From assembly GCA_002840765.1 (NCBI GenBank), contig PHCE01000017.1, forward strand, positions 22,294 to 86,293: a DNA stretch of 64,000 bases, written 5' to 3'. Both the position numbers and the translations under genes were made by a program. The stretch is from Betaproteobacteria bacterium HGW-Betaproteobacteria-7 (GTDB lineage Bacteria > Pseudomonadota > Gammaproteobacteria > Burkholderiales > Rhodocyclaceae). This document shows positions 40,901 through 48,306 of the stretch, one piece after another. The notes under the pieces were generated by a model, which worked only from the letters and a program-made list of their open reading frames with translations, did no database searches and had not been told where the DNA came from. Each line of letters opens with the position of its first letter. Within the stretch, counting starts at the first letter, position 1.

Positions 40901-41917
40901 GGCCGGCCGGCGCTCGCCGGGATAGCTGGCGACGATCAGCGGATCGATGGCCCCCGCCGCTTCCGGCTGGAACAGGTAGAATGGCGTGTCGGCCAGGCGC
41001 AGGCCAGTCGGGTCGGCCTGCCAGGCTGCCGTGTCGCCGTGCCGGTAAGGCAGCGCCGAGAGCACGGGCACCTGCCAGCGGGTGAACAGCGTCTGCAATT
41101 CGCCGCCCTTGGAAGCCAGCTGATGCAGCACCAGCACGTCGGGATGGGTTTTTTCCGGCCCCGCATCCCGGCGCTCGGCCTTGGCCACCAGCAGCTCGCG
41201 CAGGCCGCGGGCATCGAGTTGCTGGCCGAACACCGCGTAGGCGAACAGGCCGCGGGCGGCGAAGCGGCGCAGCCAGTCGTCGAGCCAGGCGGTTTCGCCG
41301 TTGATGAAGTGATGACGATGGACGAGCAGCGCCACCGCCGGCCGGCCGGTCGGCCGCCACTGCTGCAGCGCGTCGACATCGGCGAAGAAATCCGGAGCGT
41401 CCGGGTGGTACAGCCCCTGGCGCGGCCAGGCACGCGGCGGCGGCAAGCCGGCCATGGCCGCGGCGCCTTGCTGACCGGCCAGCCGGCGGACGGCCAGGGT
41501 CAGCGCCTGGCGGGTGTTGGCCTCGCCGCCATGGCGCAGATAATCGGCCAGCGGCTCGCCGCCCGGCTTGCCTTCGGCGCCGATCCAGACGACGTGGCGG
41601 GCTTTGGCGGCGGGGCCGAGCAGGTCGACGAGCAAGGCTTCAATGGTGGCATGCGGCGCATCGACCCAGACCAAGTCGGCGGCGGCGACCGCCTGGGCGA
41701 GCAGGTGCCGGGCTGCCGGCCGTTCGCTGGCCGGCCGGCCGAGCGGATGATCGCTATGGCGGAAGGTCCAGCCGTCGGCGACGGCCAGACGCTCGACCAG
41801 CGCCGTGCGCGCCGCCGGCGTGACGTCGCCGGTCACCCACAGCAGTTCTTTCGCCTGGGCCGTGGCACAGGCCAGGACGGCGAGCAGCAGGCCGCCGAAC
41901 AAACGGCGCCAACTCAT
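37925..41917 (-). CDS. Exported, membrane-anchored CobN-like chelatase subunit
   Basis: A 1,330-aa CobN/BchH-superfamily protein. An N-terminal signal peptide (LLLAVLACATAQA, cleavage before KELLW) and a C-terminal helix (AWLALLLLLPLAGGALRQR) indicate a periplasmic protein tethered by its tail. Classical cytosolic CobN lacks both. Family blocks include YNYPAGGSNFGASFLNVPRS, FGTHGTQEWAGGKARGLD and FGNASGDYGTGIADAV. No cobS or cobT lies nearby. The closest described analogue is HmuS of Bacteroides, which acts on haem with ExbB- and DUF2149-type partners (from memory). Last gene of a cobalamin-riboswitch operon, so the substrate is more likely corrinoid or cobalt; direction of metal transfer unknown. 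Confidence 0.88.
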   Translation of the reverse strand: MSWRRLFGGLLLAVLACATAQAKELLWVTGDVTPAARTALVERLAVADGWTFRHSDHPLGRPASERPAARHLLAQAVAAADLVWVDAPHATIEALLVDLLGPAAKARHVVWIGAEGKPGGEPLADYLRHGGEANTRQALTLAVRRLAGQQGAAAMAGLPPPRAWPRQGLYHPDAPDFFADVDALQQWRPTGRPAVALLVHRHHFINGETAWLDDWLRRFAARGLFAYAVFGQQLDARGLRELLVAKAERRDAGPEKTHPDVLVLHQLASKGGELQTLFTRWQVPVLSALPYRHGDTAAWQADPTGLRLADTPFYLFQPEAAGAIDPLIVASYPGERRPAELIPRQAEAVIAKAARLVALQRKAKADKRLVAMVYNYPAGGSNFGASFLNVPRSLENVSAALVHAGYRTQSLPESSWVANLQPLLRAYYSGADLRALLAEGYAAALPLRDYRAWWDGQPAAVRQRIAAHWGQPESSRYVIDWQGEPVFVIPRLQLGNISVLPQPPREETLHRGQNPFSHKSGLPLSHHYLAVYLWARQADALIHFGTHGTQEWAGGKARGLDVQDDALLPLGDLPVIYPYIVDNLGEALTAKRRGRALLLSHRTPVLATTGLAPGMGQLHELMHQWSIADDGPTKQAVGARLLALIVDSRLHHDLKWPVERVRQELDAFLEALHPWLDQLAHGSQPRGLAVFGAAPEPALRRQLILQALRTPLLDALGEDVDETFLMDYRHIETSRPMRWLQAALLDAEAASRLDLRAEANASAVPNRAGTRQIDTDALRALAERAQVLDRLFAGDNEMPALLAALDGRFIPAAYGGDPIRNPDSLPTGRNLVGLDPSRLPTQQAYTVAQLMFDQWLADWREKHGNRPPERLALSLWAGETLRHQGVMEAQALVALGVRPVWDEAGRPRGVTVIPAGELGRPRVDVLLSVTGSYRDQFPALMALVDAAVAAVATAEPEGGIARHSRTVAGELRRAGASQAVAEGLGRARVFGNASGDYGTGIADAVLDDRLKQGDDRLGQLFLQRMSQPYVDGVALAGVAPALAAKALGAQLRRTDAALLSRSSHLYGMVTSDDPFQYLGGLAAAARTAGRTAPLELFVSQLQNADEPHAQTAQQSIAMEMQARYLHPGWVEALQKEGYAGTLQVLKAAQFAWGWESVVDDAVRADHWQGFHDVFVRDKHGLGVPDWLRSHPQAYAQTLERLIQAARHKHWTPDAATRRELATLYSELTAAAPLAQPSRVVEAWVAGELPGTPVPQGRGVARLMDGEAAQPASTDTAGAGQTVEAYQPVRGEKLARRPDTAPAVPAWLALLLLLPLAGGALRQRLATKGNH

Positions 41918-42216
41918 GGCTTGGCGGCGGGCGCGGCTTCGGGAACGTAGATGATGCTGCCGTCGCGCAGGCGGTAGGCGACGCCGGCGCGCACGCCCTC
42001 GCCGTCCCCCTGGTTGCCAGTGCCCTGGTAGCGGATTTCCTGGCCGTTCTCCGGCAGGTTGAGTTCAACCGGGGTGCCGGCCTGGCCGGCCGACGACACA
42101 TTGACCGCCGCCATCAGCGCGACGACCAGCACCAGGAAGACGTCGACCAGGTTGATCGACGACAGCATCGGATCGCCGTCGTCCTCTTCGAAAATGCTGA
42201 AATGCTTGAGGCTCAT
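41914..42216 (-). CDS. DUF2149 protein, ExbD/TolR-like
   Basis: A 100-aa single-pass protein. The membrane helix SINLVDVFLVLVVALMAAV carries Asp25, in the place of the conserved membrane Asp of ExbD/TolR that conducts protons. A short periplasmic domain follows (PENGQEIRYQGTGNQGDGEG). It overlaps both the ExbB-like gene and the CobN-like gene by four bases each. Likely forms a proton-driven motor with the ExbB-like protein. Confidence 0.85.
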   Translation of the reverse strand: MSLKHFSIFEEDDGDPMLSSINLVDVFLVLVVALMAAVNVSSAGQAGTPVELNLPENGQEIRYQGTGNQGDGEGVRAGVAYRLRDGSIIYVPEAAPAAKP

Positions 42217-42665
42217 GTCCGCTCCTTGCGGATGGCCAGCAATTCTGCGAGCAGCCAGCGGCGGCGCAGCGAGTAGAGGACCAGGCCGATGGACGCGGCC
42301 ATCAGGGCCAGCACGACGCCGGCAAAGGCATCGCTGAACACCGCCAGCGCCGCATTGCCGCGGCCGTTGGCGACGCCCTGCAGGGCCGGACCGAGCGGGA
42401 TCATCGTGGCGATCAGGCCGAGCATCGGCGTCACCCGGCTCAACAGGCGCAGGGGCTCGATGCGGCGCAGAGCCAGCAGTTCGATTTCATCCATGTCCAG
42501 GCGCTCGATCCCGCCCAGGCAGCGAAAACCCGGCTGCCGGCGCTGCCAGGCCTCCATCAGCACGGCACCGCTCATCCACAGCGCGTAGATCAGCGCTACC
42601 GCCAGCAGCCAGAGAATGGGCGTCAGCAACCACTGGCTGAACTGCAGGAAACTCGCTTCGAGCAT
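42213..42665 (-). CDS. MotA/TolQ/ExbB-family proton channel
   Basis: A 150-aa inner-membrane protein with three hydrophobic segments: near the N-terminus (LTPILWLLAVALIYALWMSG), LLSRVTPMLGLIATMIPLGP (the family core) and FAGVVLALMAASIGLVLYSL. It is smaller than ExbB (about 240 aa) but has the characteristic order. Overlaps the DUF2149 gene and lies 10 bases after the ZrgA-like gene. It should energise the exported CobN-like protein through DUF2149. Confidence 0.85.
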   Translation of the reverse strand: MLEASFLQFSQWLLTPILWLLAVALIYALWMSGAVLMEAWQRRQPGFRCLGGIERLDMDEIELLALRRIEPLRLLSRVTPMLGLIATMIPLGPALQGVANGRGNAALAVFSDAFAGVVLALMAASIGLVLYSLRRRWLLAELLAIRKERT

Positions 42666-42675
42666 GGCGCGCCTC

Positions 42676-43215
42676 TCAGAACATCACGGCCGGAAAACGC
42701 GGCCGGACGGTCAGCGTCTTGCGCGTCGCGCCGTTCTGCAGCTGCACGCGCAGCTGCTTGAGGCCGGCGTACTCGCGGAAGGCGGTAAAGCCGACCGACT
42801 TCAGCGCCGCCGGGCTGGCGCAGTCGAACTTGATCTCGACGACCAGATTGACGATGTCGGCCTGCTGGTCCATCTGCGCAAGATTCGGCACGGTCGCCGC
42901 CTGAGCCGCCGAACACTGCGCCTCGGCGGGAGGCTCGACGAAACGCAGCGGCTCGGCCAGGCGCGCCCGGAAGTCGGCCCAGGTTTTCTGCTGGGCCTCG
43001 TTGCGCGGCGGATAGTCGTAGCCGAGATAGCTTTCCAGCGGTACGTCCAGGGTCACGGTCAGGGCCGCACCGTCAACGATCACCTTGGCCGTGCCGTGCC
43101 CGTGGGTGTGGGCGCCGTGCGCCCAGGCGGTGCCGGAAAAACAGAAAATGGCAGCCGCCGCGACGCAGGTATGCCGACGGCCGAACGCCGCGGCGGGAGC
43201 AAAAATAGAGAACAT
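42676..43215 (-). CDS. DUF2796 (ZrgA-like) periplasmic metal-binding protein
   Basis: A 179-aa exported protein from ATG 43215. The signal peptide ends FCFSGTAWA and the mature protein starts with a His-rich HGAHTHGHG metal site. The DUF2796 core includes VDGAALTVTLDVPLESYLGY. Vibrio ZrgA of this family is linked to zinc uptake. Here the first gene of a B12-riboswitch operon, so it may bind cobalt, zinc or a metal released by the CobN-like partner. Two Cys (AQCSAA, KFDCAS) may form a disulfide. Confidence 0.85.
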   Translation of the reverse strand: MFSIFAPAAAFGRRHTCVAAAAIFCFSGTAWAHGAHTHGHGTAKVIVDGAALTVTLDVPLESYLGYDYPPRNEAQQKTWADFRARLAEPLRFVEPPAEAQCSAAQAATVPNLAQMDQQADIVNLVVEIKFDCASPAALKSVGFTAFREYAGLKQLRVQLQNGATRKTLTVRPRFPAVMF

Positions 43216-43294
43216 GGGAGATATCCGGTCAGATTGCTCACGCCGACTTCCCCGTCGACGTCCGAGCCCTACGGTCCGGCCATGAGCCGCACCA

Positions 43295-43480
43295 CCCTGT
43301 TGGCCGGTATCCGGGCTGATGGATGCAACCTTCATCGCCTTCCCGACGACCGTAATCGCCAGTGGCACAAGAGATGAAAGCGGGACGCAAGCGTCCGTCC
43401 ACTTACCGTTGCGGGGGCAGCGCTGGTTGGCGGCGCCTGATGGCGACATCCTCCAGCTTCCCGTTTAACCGCGACGGCAG
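43295..43480 (-). promoter_or_regulatory. Cobalamin (AdoCbl-type) riboswitch
   Basis: On the minus strand, in order: an upstream stem with TTAAACGGGAAGC, the core GCTGCCCCCGCAACGGTAAG (43402-43422), a peripheral hairpin region, and the B12 box AGCCCGGATACCGGCC (43302-43317). These are the hallmark conserved blocks of cobalamin riboswitches. About 80 bases then lead to the ZrgA-like start at 43215, where a GGATATCTCCC site may be masked when ligand binds. Expected effect: repression of the CobN operon when B12 is plentiful. Confidence 0.9.
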
Positions 43481-43587
43481 AAAACCGCCGCGAGCACCAA
43501 CGGGCGGCATGGTAGCACAGGGGTACGGCATAACCGGTGCCGCGCTTTCCGGTCGCCGGCCCGGTCGATCATGAGAAAATTCCGGCC

Positions 43588-44949
43588 ATGCGACCCCTAG
43601 CCTTCGTCGACCTGGAAACCACCGGTGCCACCGCCACCGTCGACCGCATTACCGAAATCGGCATCATTGAAGTCGATGCCGACGGCACCGCCCGCGAGTG
43701 GCAGCAACTGGTCAATCCCGGCGTGCGCATTCCGCCGTTCATCGAGACGCTGACCGGCATCAGCAACGAAATGGTGGCCGCGGCGCCGCCGTTCGAACAG
43801 GTGGCGGCGGAAACCCTGCGCCGGCTAGAAGGCCGTCTGTTCATCGCCCACAACGCGCGTTTCGACTACAGCTTTTTGAAGAACGAGTTCAAGCGCCTGG
43901 GCATCGTCTTCCGGGCGCCGGTGCTGTGCACGGTCAAGCTGTCGCGCACGCTGTTTCCCGAGCACAAGCGGCACAACCTCGATTCGCTGATCGAGCGCCA
44001 TGGCCTGGCCGCCGCGGCACGCCACCGGGCGTTGGCCGACGCCCAACTGATCCACCAGTTCTGGCAGAAGGTCCATGGCGAACGTGACGCCGCCAGCATC
44101 GAGGCGGCGCTGCAGGCGCAGAACGCCCACCCGAGCCTGCCGCCACACCTTGACCCGGGCATCATCGACGAGTTGCCGGACGGCCACGGCGTCTATCTGT
44201 TCTACGGCGAGAACGCACTGCCGCTCTACGTCGGCAAGGCCAAGAACCTGCGCCAGCGCGTGCTCTCGCATTTCGCCGCCGACCATAGCTCGGCCAAGGA
44301 AATGGCCCTGGCCCAGCAGGTCCGCCGTATCGACTGGATCGAAACCGCCGGCGAAATCGGCGCCCTGCTCAAGGAGGCGACGCTGGTCAAGGAATTGCAG
44401 CCGACCGCCAACCGGCTGTTACGGCGCAACGAAGAGGTATGCACCTGGACCCTGGTTGATGAGGGCGAAGGCTGGCTACGGCCGCAACTGGCGGTGGCCC
44501 GCGATCTCGATTTCGGCATCCGCAGTTCCTGCTACGGCCTGTTCAAGAACAGCAAGGAGGCCGCCGAAGTGCTGCGCGCTCTGGCCGCCGAGAACCGGCT
44601 GTGCGACACCCTGCTCGGTCTGGAAAAGACGACGCCGGGCAAACCCTGCTTCGGTTATCAGGTCAAGCGCTGCAAGGGCGCCTGCATCGGCACCGAGCCC
44701 TACGCCAAGCACACGATGCGCCTGGTCGGTGCCCTCACCCGGCTGAAGTTGGTGTCCTGGCCGGTCAACGGCCCGGCGGTGATCCGCGAGGGTGAGGAAG
44801 TCCACCTGATCGACGGCTGGCGCTATCTCGGCACGGCAAGCAGCGATGAGGAACTGCAGGCGCTGCTGGAGGGTGGCAGGCCACCTTTCGACCGCGACAT
44901 CTACAAGCTGCTGGCCAAGCAGGTCGGGCGCCTGACACCGCTGCGCTGA
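43588..44949 (+). CDS. DEDDh exonuclease / GIY-YIG endonuclease fusion (DnaQ-Cho-like)
   Basis: A 453-aa two-domain nuclease from ATG 43588. The N-terminal DnaQ-type 3'-5' exonuclease has MRPLAFVDLETTGATA, FIAHNARFDYSFLKNEF and RHRALADAQLI. The GIY-YIG domain resembles the UvrC N-terminus, with GHGVYLFYGENALPLYVGKA and EAT/LVKELQPTANRLLRR, followed by a UvrC-like tail containing CFGYQVKRCKGACIG. It probably acts in DNA repair like Cho. No other repair gene is adjacent. Confidence 0.9.
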   Translation: MRPLAFVDLETTGATATVDRITEIGIIEVDADGTAREWQQLVNPGVRIPPFIETLTGISNEMVAAAPPFEQVAAETLRRLEGRLFIAHNARFDYSFLKNEFKRLGIVFRAPVLCTVKLSRTLFPEHKRHNLDSLIERHGLAAAARHRALADAQLIHQFWQKVHGERDAASIEAALQAQNAHPSLPPHLDPGIIDELPDGHGVYLFYGENALPLYVGKAKNLRQRVLSHFAADHSSAKEMALAQQVRRIDWIETAGEIGALLKEATLVKELQPTANRLLRRNEEVCTWTLVDEGEGWLRPQLAVARDLDFGIRSSCYGLFKNSKEAAEVLRALAAENRLCDTLLGLEKTTPGKPCFGYQVKRCKGACIGTEPYAKHTMRLVGALTRLKLVSWPVNGPAVIREGEEVHLIDGWRYLGTASSDEELQALLEGGRPPFDRDIYKLLAKQVGRLTPLR

Positions 44950-45019
44950 AACGTGCCGATGTCATAGCGACTGACTGATCGTGGCAGAATGCCCTGTCGC
45001 CACCTCACCGGGAGTCGCC

Positions 45020-46021
45020 ATGCCTTCACCTTCACCCAGTCTGCCCAAAAGCGTCGCCCTCGCCTGCCAGGGCGGCGGCAGCCATACCGCGTTCACGGCG
45101 GGCGTCCTGCAGGTACTGTTGCGCCACCATGATCCGGCCCGCCATCGTTTCATCGCCCTCTCCGGCACCTCGGGCGGCGCACTGTGTGCGGCACTGGCCT
45201 GGAACGGCCTGCTCGCCGGCAATCCAGCAGATGGCGCCAACCGGCTCGAAGCCTTCTGGCAGGACATGGCCGCCCGTCAGTTACCCGATGCGCTAGGCAA
45301 TCAGTTCCTGGTCTGGCTGCAACGCCAGGCGGCCTTCTTGGCACTGCCGAATATCAGCCCCTACCAGATGCCGCGCAGTGGTCAGGAATACCTGGCGGCG
45401 ATGATCGAGCGCCATATTGATTTCCCCGCCCTGCCCGGCCTGATCAAGCCCGAATCGCCGGAACTGCTGATTGGCGCCGTCGAAGTGCTGTCCGGCAAAT
45501 TCACCGTCTTCCATTCGCACCACCCGGATCCCCGGATGCGCATCACGCCACCGGCCCTGCTTGCTTCAGCGGCGATTCCCGAGTTGTTCCGTGCCGTACC
45601 CGTCGCCGACGGCCTTTACTGGGACGGTCTGTTCTCACAGAATCCACCGGTGCGTGGCTTTCTCGCTGGCGACATCGCCCGCGAAGCCAAGCCGGACGAA
45701 ATCTGGATCATCCAGATCAATCCCGACCGCCGCCGCGAGGAACCGCGCAGCAGCAACGACATCACCGACCGGCGCAACGAACTGGCCGGCAACCTGTCGC
45801 TGGCCCAGGAGCTATTCTTCGTCGAGCAGACCAACCAGTGGCTGGCCCGCGGCCTGCTGCCGGCCAAGAATTTCAAGCAGGTCACCGTGCGCCGCATTCC
45901 GCTGGAACTGGCACTCGACTATCCCTCCAAACTCGACCGCCAGCCGGCCTTCATCGACCGTCTGCTGAACGAAGGCCGACGGGCGGCCGGCGAGTTCCTG
46001 ACCGGCATCGCAGCAAGTTGA
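45020..46021 (+). CDS. Patatin-like phospholipase
   Basis: A 333-aa cytosolic patatin from ATG 45020 (GGGAG upstream). The oxyanion loop ACQGGGSHTAFTAGVLQ, nucleophile SGTSGGALCAAL (Ser of GTSGG) and catalytic Asp region PVADGLYWDGLFSQNP are intact. It should hydrolyse acyl esters of phospholipids. It is followed by a terminator. One of three patatin genes in the window; most similar in outline to the one at 52308. Confidence 0.88.
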   Translation: MPSPSPSLPKSVALACQGGGSHTAFTAGVLQVLLRHHDPARHRFIALSGTSGGALCAALAWNGLLAGNPADGANRLEAFWQDMAARQLPDALGNQFLVWLQRQAAFLALPNISPYQMPRSGQEYLAAMIERHIDFPALPGLIKPESPELLIGAVEVLSGKFTVFHSHHPDPRMRITPPALLASAAIPELFRAVPVADGLYWDGLFSQNPPVRGFLAGDIAREAKPDEIWIIQINPDRRREEPRSSNDITDRRNELAGNLSLAQELFFVEQTNQWLARGLLPAKNFKQVTVRRIPLELALDYPSKLDRQPAFIDRLLNEGRRAAGEFLTGIAAS

Positions 46022-46023
46022 CC

Positions 46024-46075
46024 GGCCCTGCCGCGATTGATCGGCGCAAACCCGATTCGGCGTCAGGGCCTTTTT
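46024..46075 (+). terminator. Probable intrinsic terminator after the patatin gene
   Basis: GGCCCTG (46024-46030) pairs with CAGGGCC (46064-46070) over a long loop, followed by five T. The loop is large, so this is a moderate call. Confidence 0.5.
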
Positions 46076-46127
46076 CCGGCAGAATGCCGCTTTTCCGCGA
46101 CAGCCTACCGGCGCCCCCAAACAGCTA

Positions 46128-46901
46128 ATGACCACTCCCGTCCCCGCCCCGAAGGAAATCGTCCGTGCCCCGCACGCTCCGCTCACCGACTACTACGCCA
46201 GTGAAGAGGAACGCCGCGGCTTCCTGCGCGGCATCTTCGACAAGACGGCCCAGGATTACGACCGCGTTGAGCGCCTGCTGGCCTTCGGCAGCGGTCCCTG
46301 GTATCGCGGCCAGGCACTGCAGCGCGCCGGCCTGAAGCCGGGCATGAAAGTCGCTGACATCGGCGTCGGCACTGGTCTGGTCGCCTGCGAGGCTGCCCGC
46401 CTGGTCGGCGATCCAAAGCTGGTCACCGGTGTCGATCCGAGCGCCGGCATGCGCGCCAACGCCCGCGTGCCGGACGGCGTGACCCTGCTTGAAGGGCGCG
46501 CTGAAGCGATTCCCTTACCCGACGCCAGCGTCGATTTCCTCAGCATGGGCTATGCGTTGCGCCACATCAGCGACCTGTCCGCCGCCTTCACGGAATTCCA
46601 CCGGGTGCTGAAGCCGGGCGGCCGTCTGTGCCTGCTCGAAATCACCGCGCCGGAAGGCCGCCTTGGCCGCGGATTGCTGAGGGTGTACATGCGCGGCGTC
46701 GTGCCGGTGCTGGCCCGCCTCTCCGGCAGCAGCAGGGACACCGCCCTGCTCTGGCGCTACTACTGGGACAGCATCGACGCCTGCGCACCGCCGACCCGCG
46801 TCATCGACACGCTGCAAGCTGTCGGTTTCCAGCAAGCGCGCCGCCATGTCGACCAGCCGGTCATGTCGATCTTCTCCGAATATCAGGCGGTAAAGCCCTG
46901 A
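46128..46901 (+). CDS. Class I SAM methyltransferase, UbiE/COQ5-like
   Basis: A 257-aa methyltransferase. The SAM-binding motif I is KVADIGVGTGLVACEAARLV; post-I and motif II-III regions are seen in DPSAGMRANARVPDGVTLLE and DFLSMGYALRHISDLSAA. The C-terminal part (WRYYWDSIDACAPPT) is near UbiE-type enzymes but not a match to canonical UbiE. The stop codon overlaps the presumed start of the downstream cupin gene, implying a pair. Substrate unknown, possibly a lipid quinone or related aromatic. Confidence 0.8.
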   Translation: MTTPVPAPKEIVRAPHAPLTDYYASEEERRGFLRGIFDKTAQDYDRVERLLAFGSGPWYRGQALQRAGLKPGMKVADIGVGTGLVACEAARLVGDPKLVTGVDPSAGMRANARVPDGVTLLEGRAEAIPLPDASVDFLSMGYALRHISDLSAAFTEFHRVLKPGGRLCLLEITAPEGRLGRGLLRVYMRGVVPVLARLSGSSRDTALLWRYYWDSIDACAPPTRVIDTLQAVGFQQARRHVDQPVMSIFSEYQAVKP

Positions 46902-47260
46902 GCCTGCTGACTGCCCGCGATGCGGTCACGGCCTATGTGACCAAGGACGGCTCGGAGATCCGTGAACTGCTGCATCCCGAGCGCGATGCCGTGCGCCAGC
47001 AGAGCCTGGCCGAAGCCGTCGTGCCGCCCGGTACGACCACCCTGCTGCACCGCCATCAACGCAGCGAGGAGATTTACCACGTCACCCGCGGCAGTGGCCT
47101 GATGACGCTGGGCGATGCGCAATTCGCCATCGCCGTCGGCGACAGCGTCGCCATCCTGCCGGGCACGCCGCACTGCGTCGCCAATACCGGCGGCGAACCG
47201 CTGCACATCCTCTGCTGCTGCGCGCCGGCCTACGCGCACGACGACACCGAGCTGCTCTAA
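46898..47260 (+). CDS. Cupin domain protein (start codon uncertain)
   Basis: A small beta-barrel cupin. His residues in LLHRHQRSEEIYHVTRGSG and LPGTPHCVANTGGEPLHILC supply the metal site. Homologues usually start just before the YVTKDGSEIRELLHP segment, but no ATG lies there. A CTG at 46898 (CTGA overlap with the methyltransferase stop) or a GTG at 46937 are the options; I drew the boundary at the overlap. Ends by overlapping the next, convergent gene by four bases. Confidence 0.75.
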   Translation: MSLLTARDAVTAYVTKDGSEIRELLHPERDAVRQQSLAEAVVPPGTTTLLHRHQRSEEIYHVTRGSGLMTLGDAQFAIAVGDSVAILPGTPHCVANTGGEPLHILCCCAPAYAHDDTELL

Positions 47261-48306
47261 ACCCCTGCCGGCTTGCCCGCCGAGGCACCGCAGGCGTGGC
47301 AGAAACGGGCGAAAGCACTCTTCCGCTCGTTGCACTGGCCGCAATGATCGAACAGGCAGATGCCGCAATGCGGGCAGTAATCGATCGCGGTATTGGTCAG
47401 ATCGACCGGCCGTTCGCAGCCGGGACAGACCTTTTTGCCCAGCCGGGCCAGCGCCGTGTCGTAGGACAGGTCGCGGCGGCGTTCGACATCAGGCAGCGTC
47501 TCCGCCAGCTTCTGCCGTTCCAGGTAGCGATTCAGCGCCAGGATGGCCTGGCGGCCAACCAGTGCGGTGATGACGATGCCGACCACGTAGCGCACCCAGC
47601 CGCCGTAACTGGGAATGTAGGGCACCAGCTCGACAAAGAAGGCGAACAGCGCGAAGTAGATGAAACCCCAGACGAACGGCCACCAGGTGCTCTGCCGCTT
47701 TTTGGCGAACAGCCAGCCGGCGATGCCGAGCAGCGGCAAGGTCAGCGCCAGGCGGTAGAGGAAGACGCGCAATTCCTGGCCCCGTTGTTCGACGCGCAGC
47801 TGGTCGCGGGCGGTGACTTCGAGATCGCGCAGGTTCGCCTGTGCCCGAGCTTCCGCCTGCTGGGCATCGAGCAGGATCTGCTGCTCGGATTCGACGAAAT
47901 TCAGCGCCTTGCGCTCGGCGGCAGCCAGCCGGTCAAGCTCCCGGCTGCGGGCGATCAGCTCGGGATCCTGCTCCGGCCGTTGCGTGGCCTGGCGGGTAGA
48001 CAGCCAGTTATTGAAAGTCTGCCGGGCTGAGGCGGCATCGGCCTGCGCTGTGCTGTGGCCGAGTCGGGCCTGGTCGAGACGCTCCTGGGCCGCCTGGCGG
48101 ACCTGTACGGATTCCTTGAGCGTCTCGCGCAGGGGTGAGGCGGCCTGCAGGTCGACGAAATCCTCCAGCATGTAGCGCTGCTCGACGCGTGGCAGGTTTT
48201 CGACGATGTTGCCGCCCAGGCCGATCAGGAAGCCGGCGAAGACGACGGCGACAATCCACAGGCCGAAACGGAACCATTTCTCCGACCAACGCAAAGCCCG
48301 GCTCAT
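47257..48306 (-). CDS. Membrane protein with coiled coil and double zinc ribbon
   Basis: A 349-aa protein: an N-terminal membrane helix (FGLWIVAVVFAGFLIGLGGN), a long coiled-coil region (about residues 60-170), two further hydrophobic segments (VFLYRLALTLPLLGIAGWLF, FIYFALFAFFVELVPYIPSY) and a cytosolic C-terminal double zinc ribbon. The ribbon has four CxxC pairs: CPGC, CPHC, CGQC and CHAC. It overlaps the DUF808 gene by four bases. Function unknown. Confidence 0.75.
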   Translation of the reverse strand: MSRALRWSEKWFRFGLWIVAVVFAGFLIGLGGNIVENLPRVEQRYMLEDFVDLQAASPLRETLKESVQVRQAAQERLDQARLGHSTAQADAASARQTFNNWLSTRQATQRPEQDPELIARSRELDRLAAAERKALNFVESEQQILLDAQQAEARAQANLRDLEVTARDQLRVEQRGQELRVFLYRLALTLPLLGIAGWLFAKKRQSTWWPFVWGFIYFALFAFFVELVPYIPSYGGWVRYVVGIVITALVGRQAILALNRYLERQKLAETLPDVERRRDLSYDTALARLGKKVCPGCERPVDLTNTAIDYCPHCGICLFDHCGQCNERKSAFARFCHACGASAGKPAGV

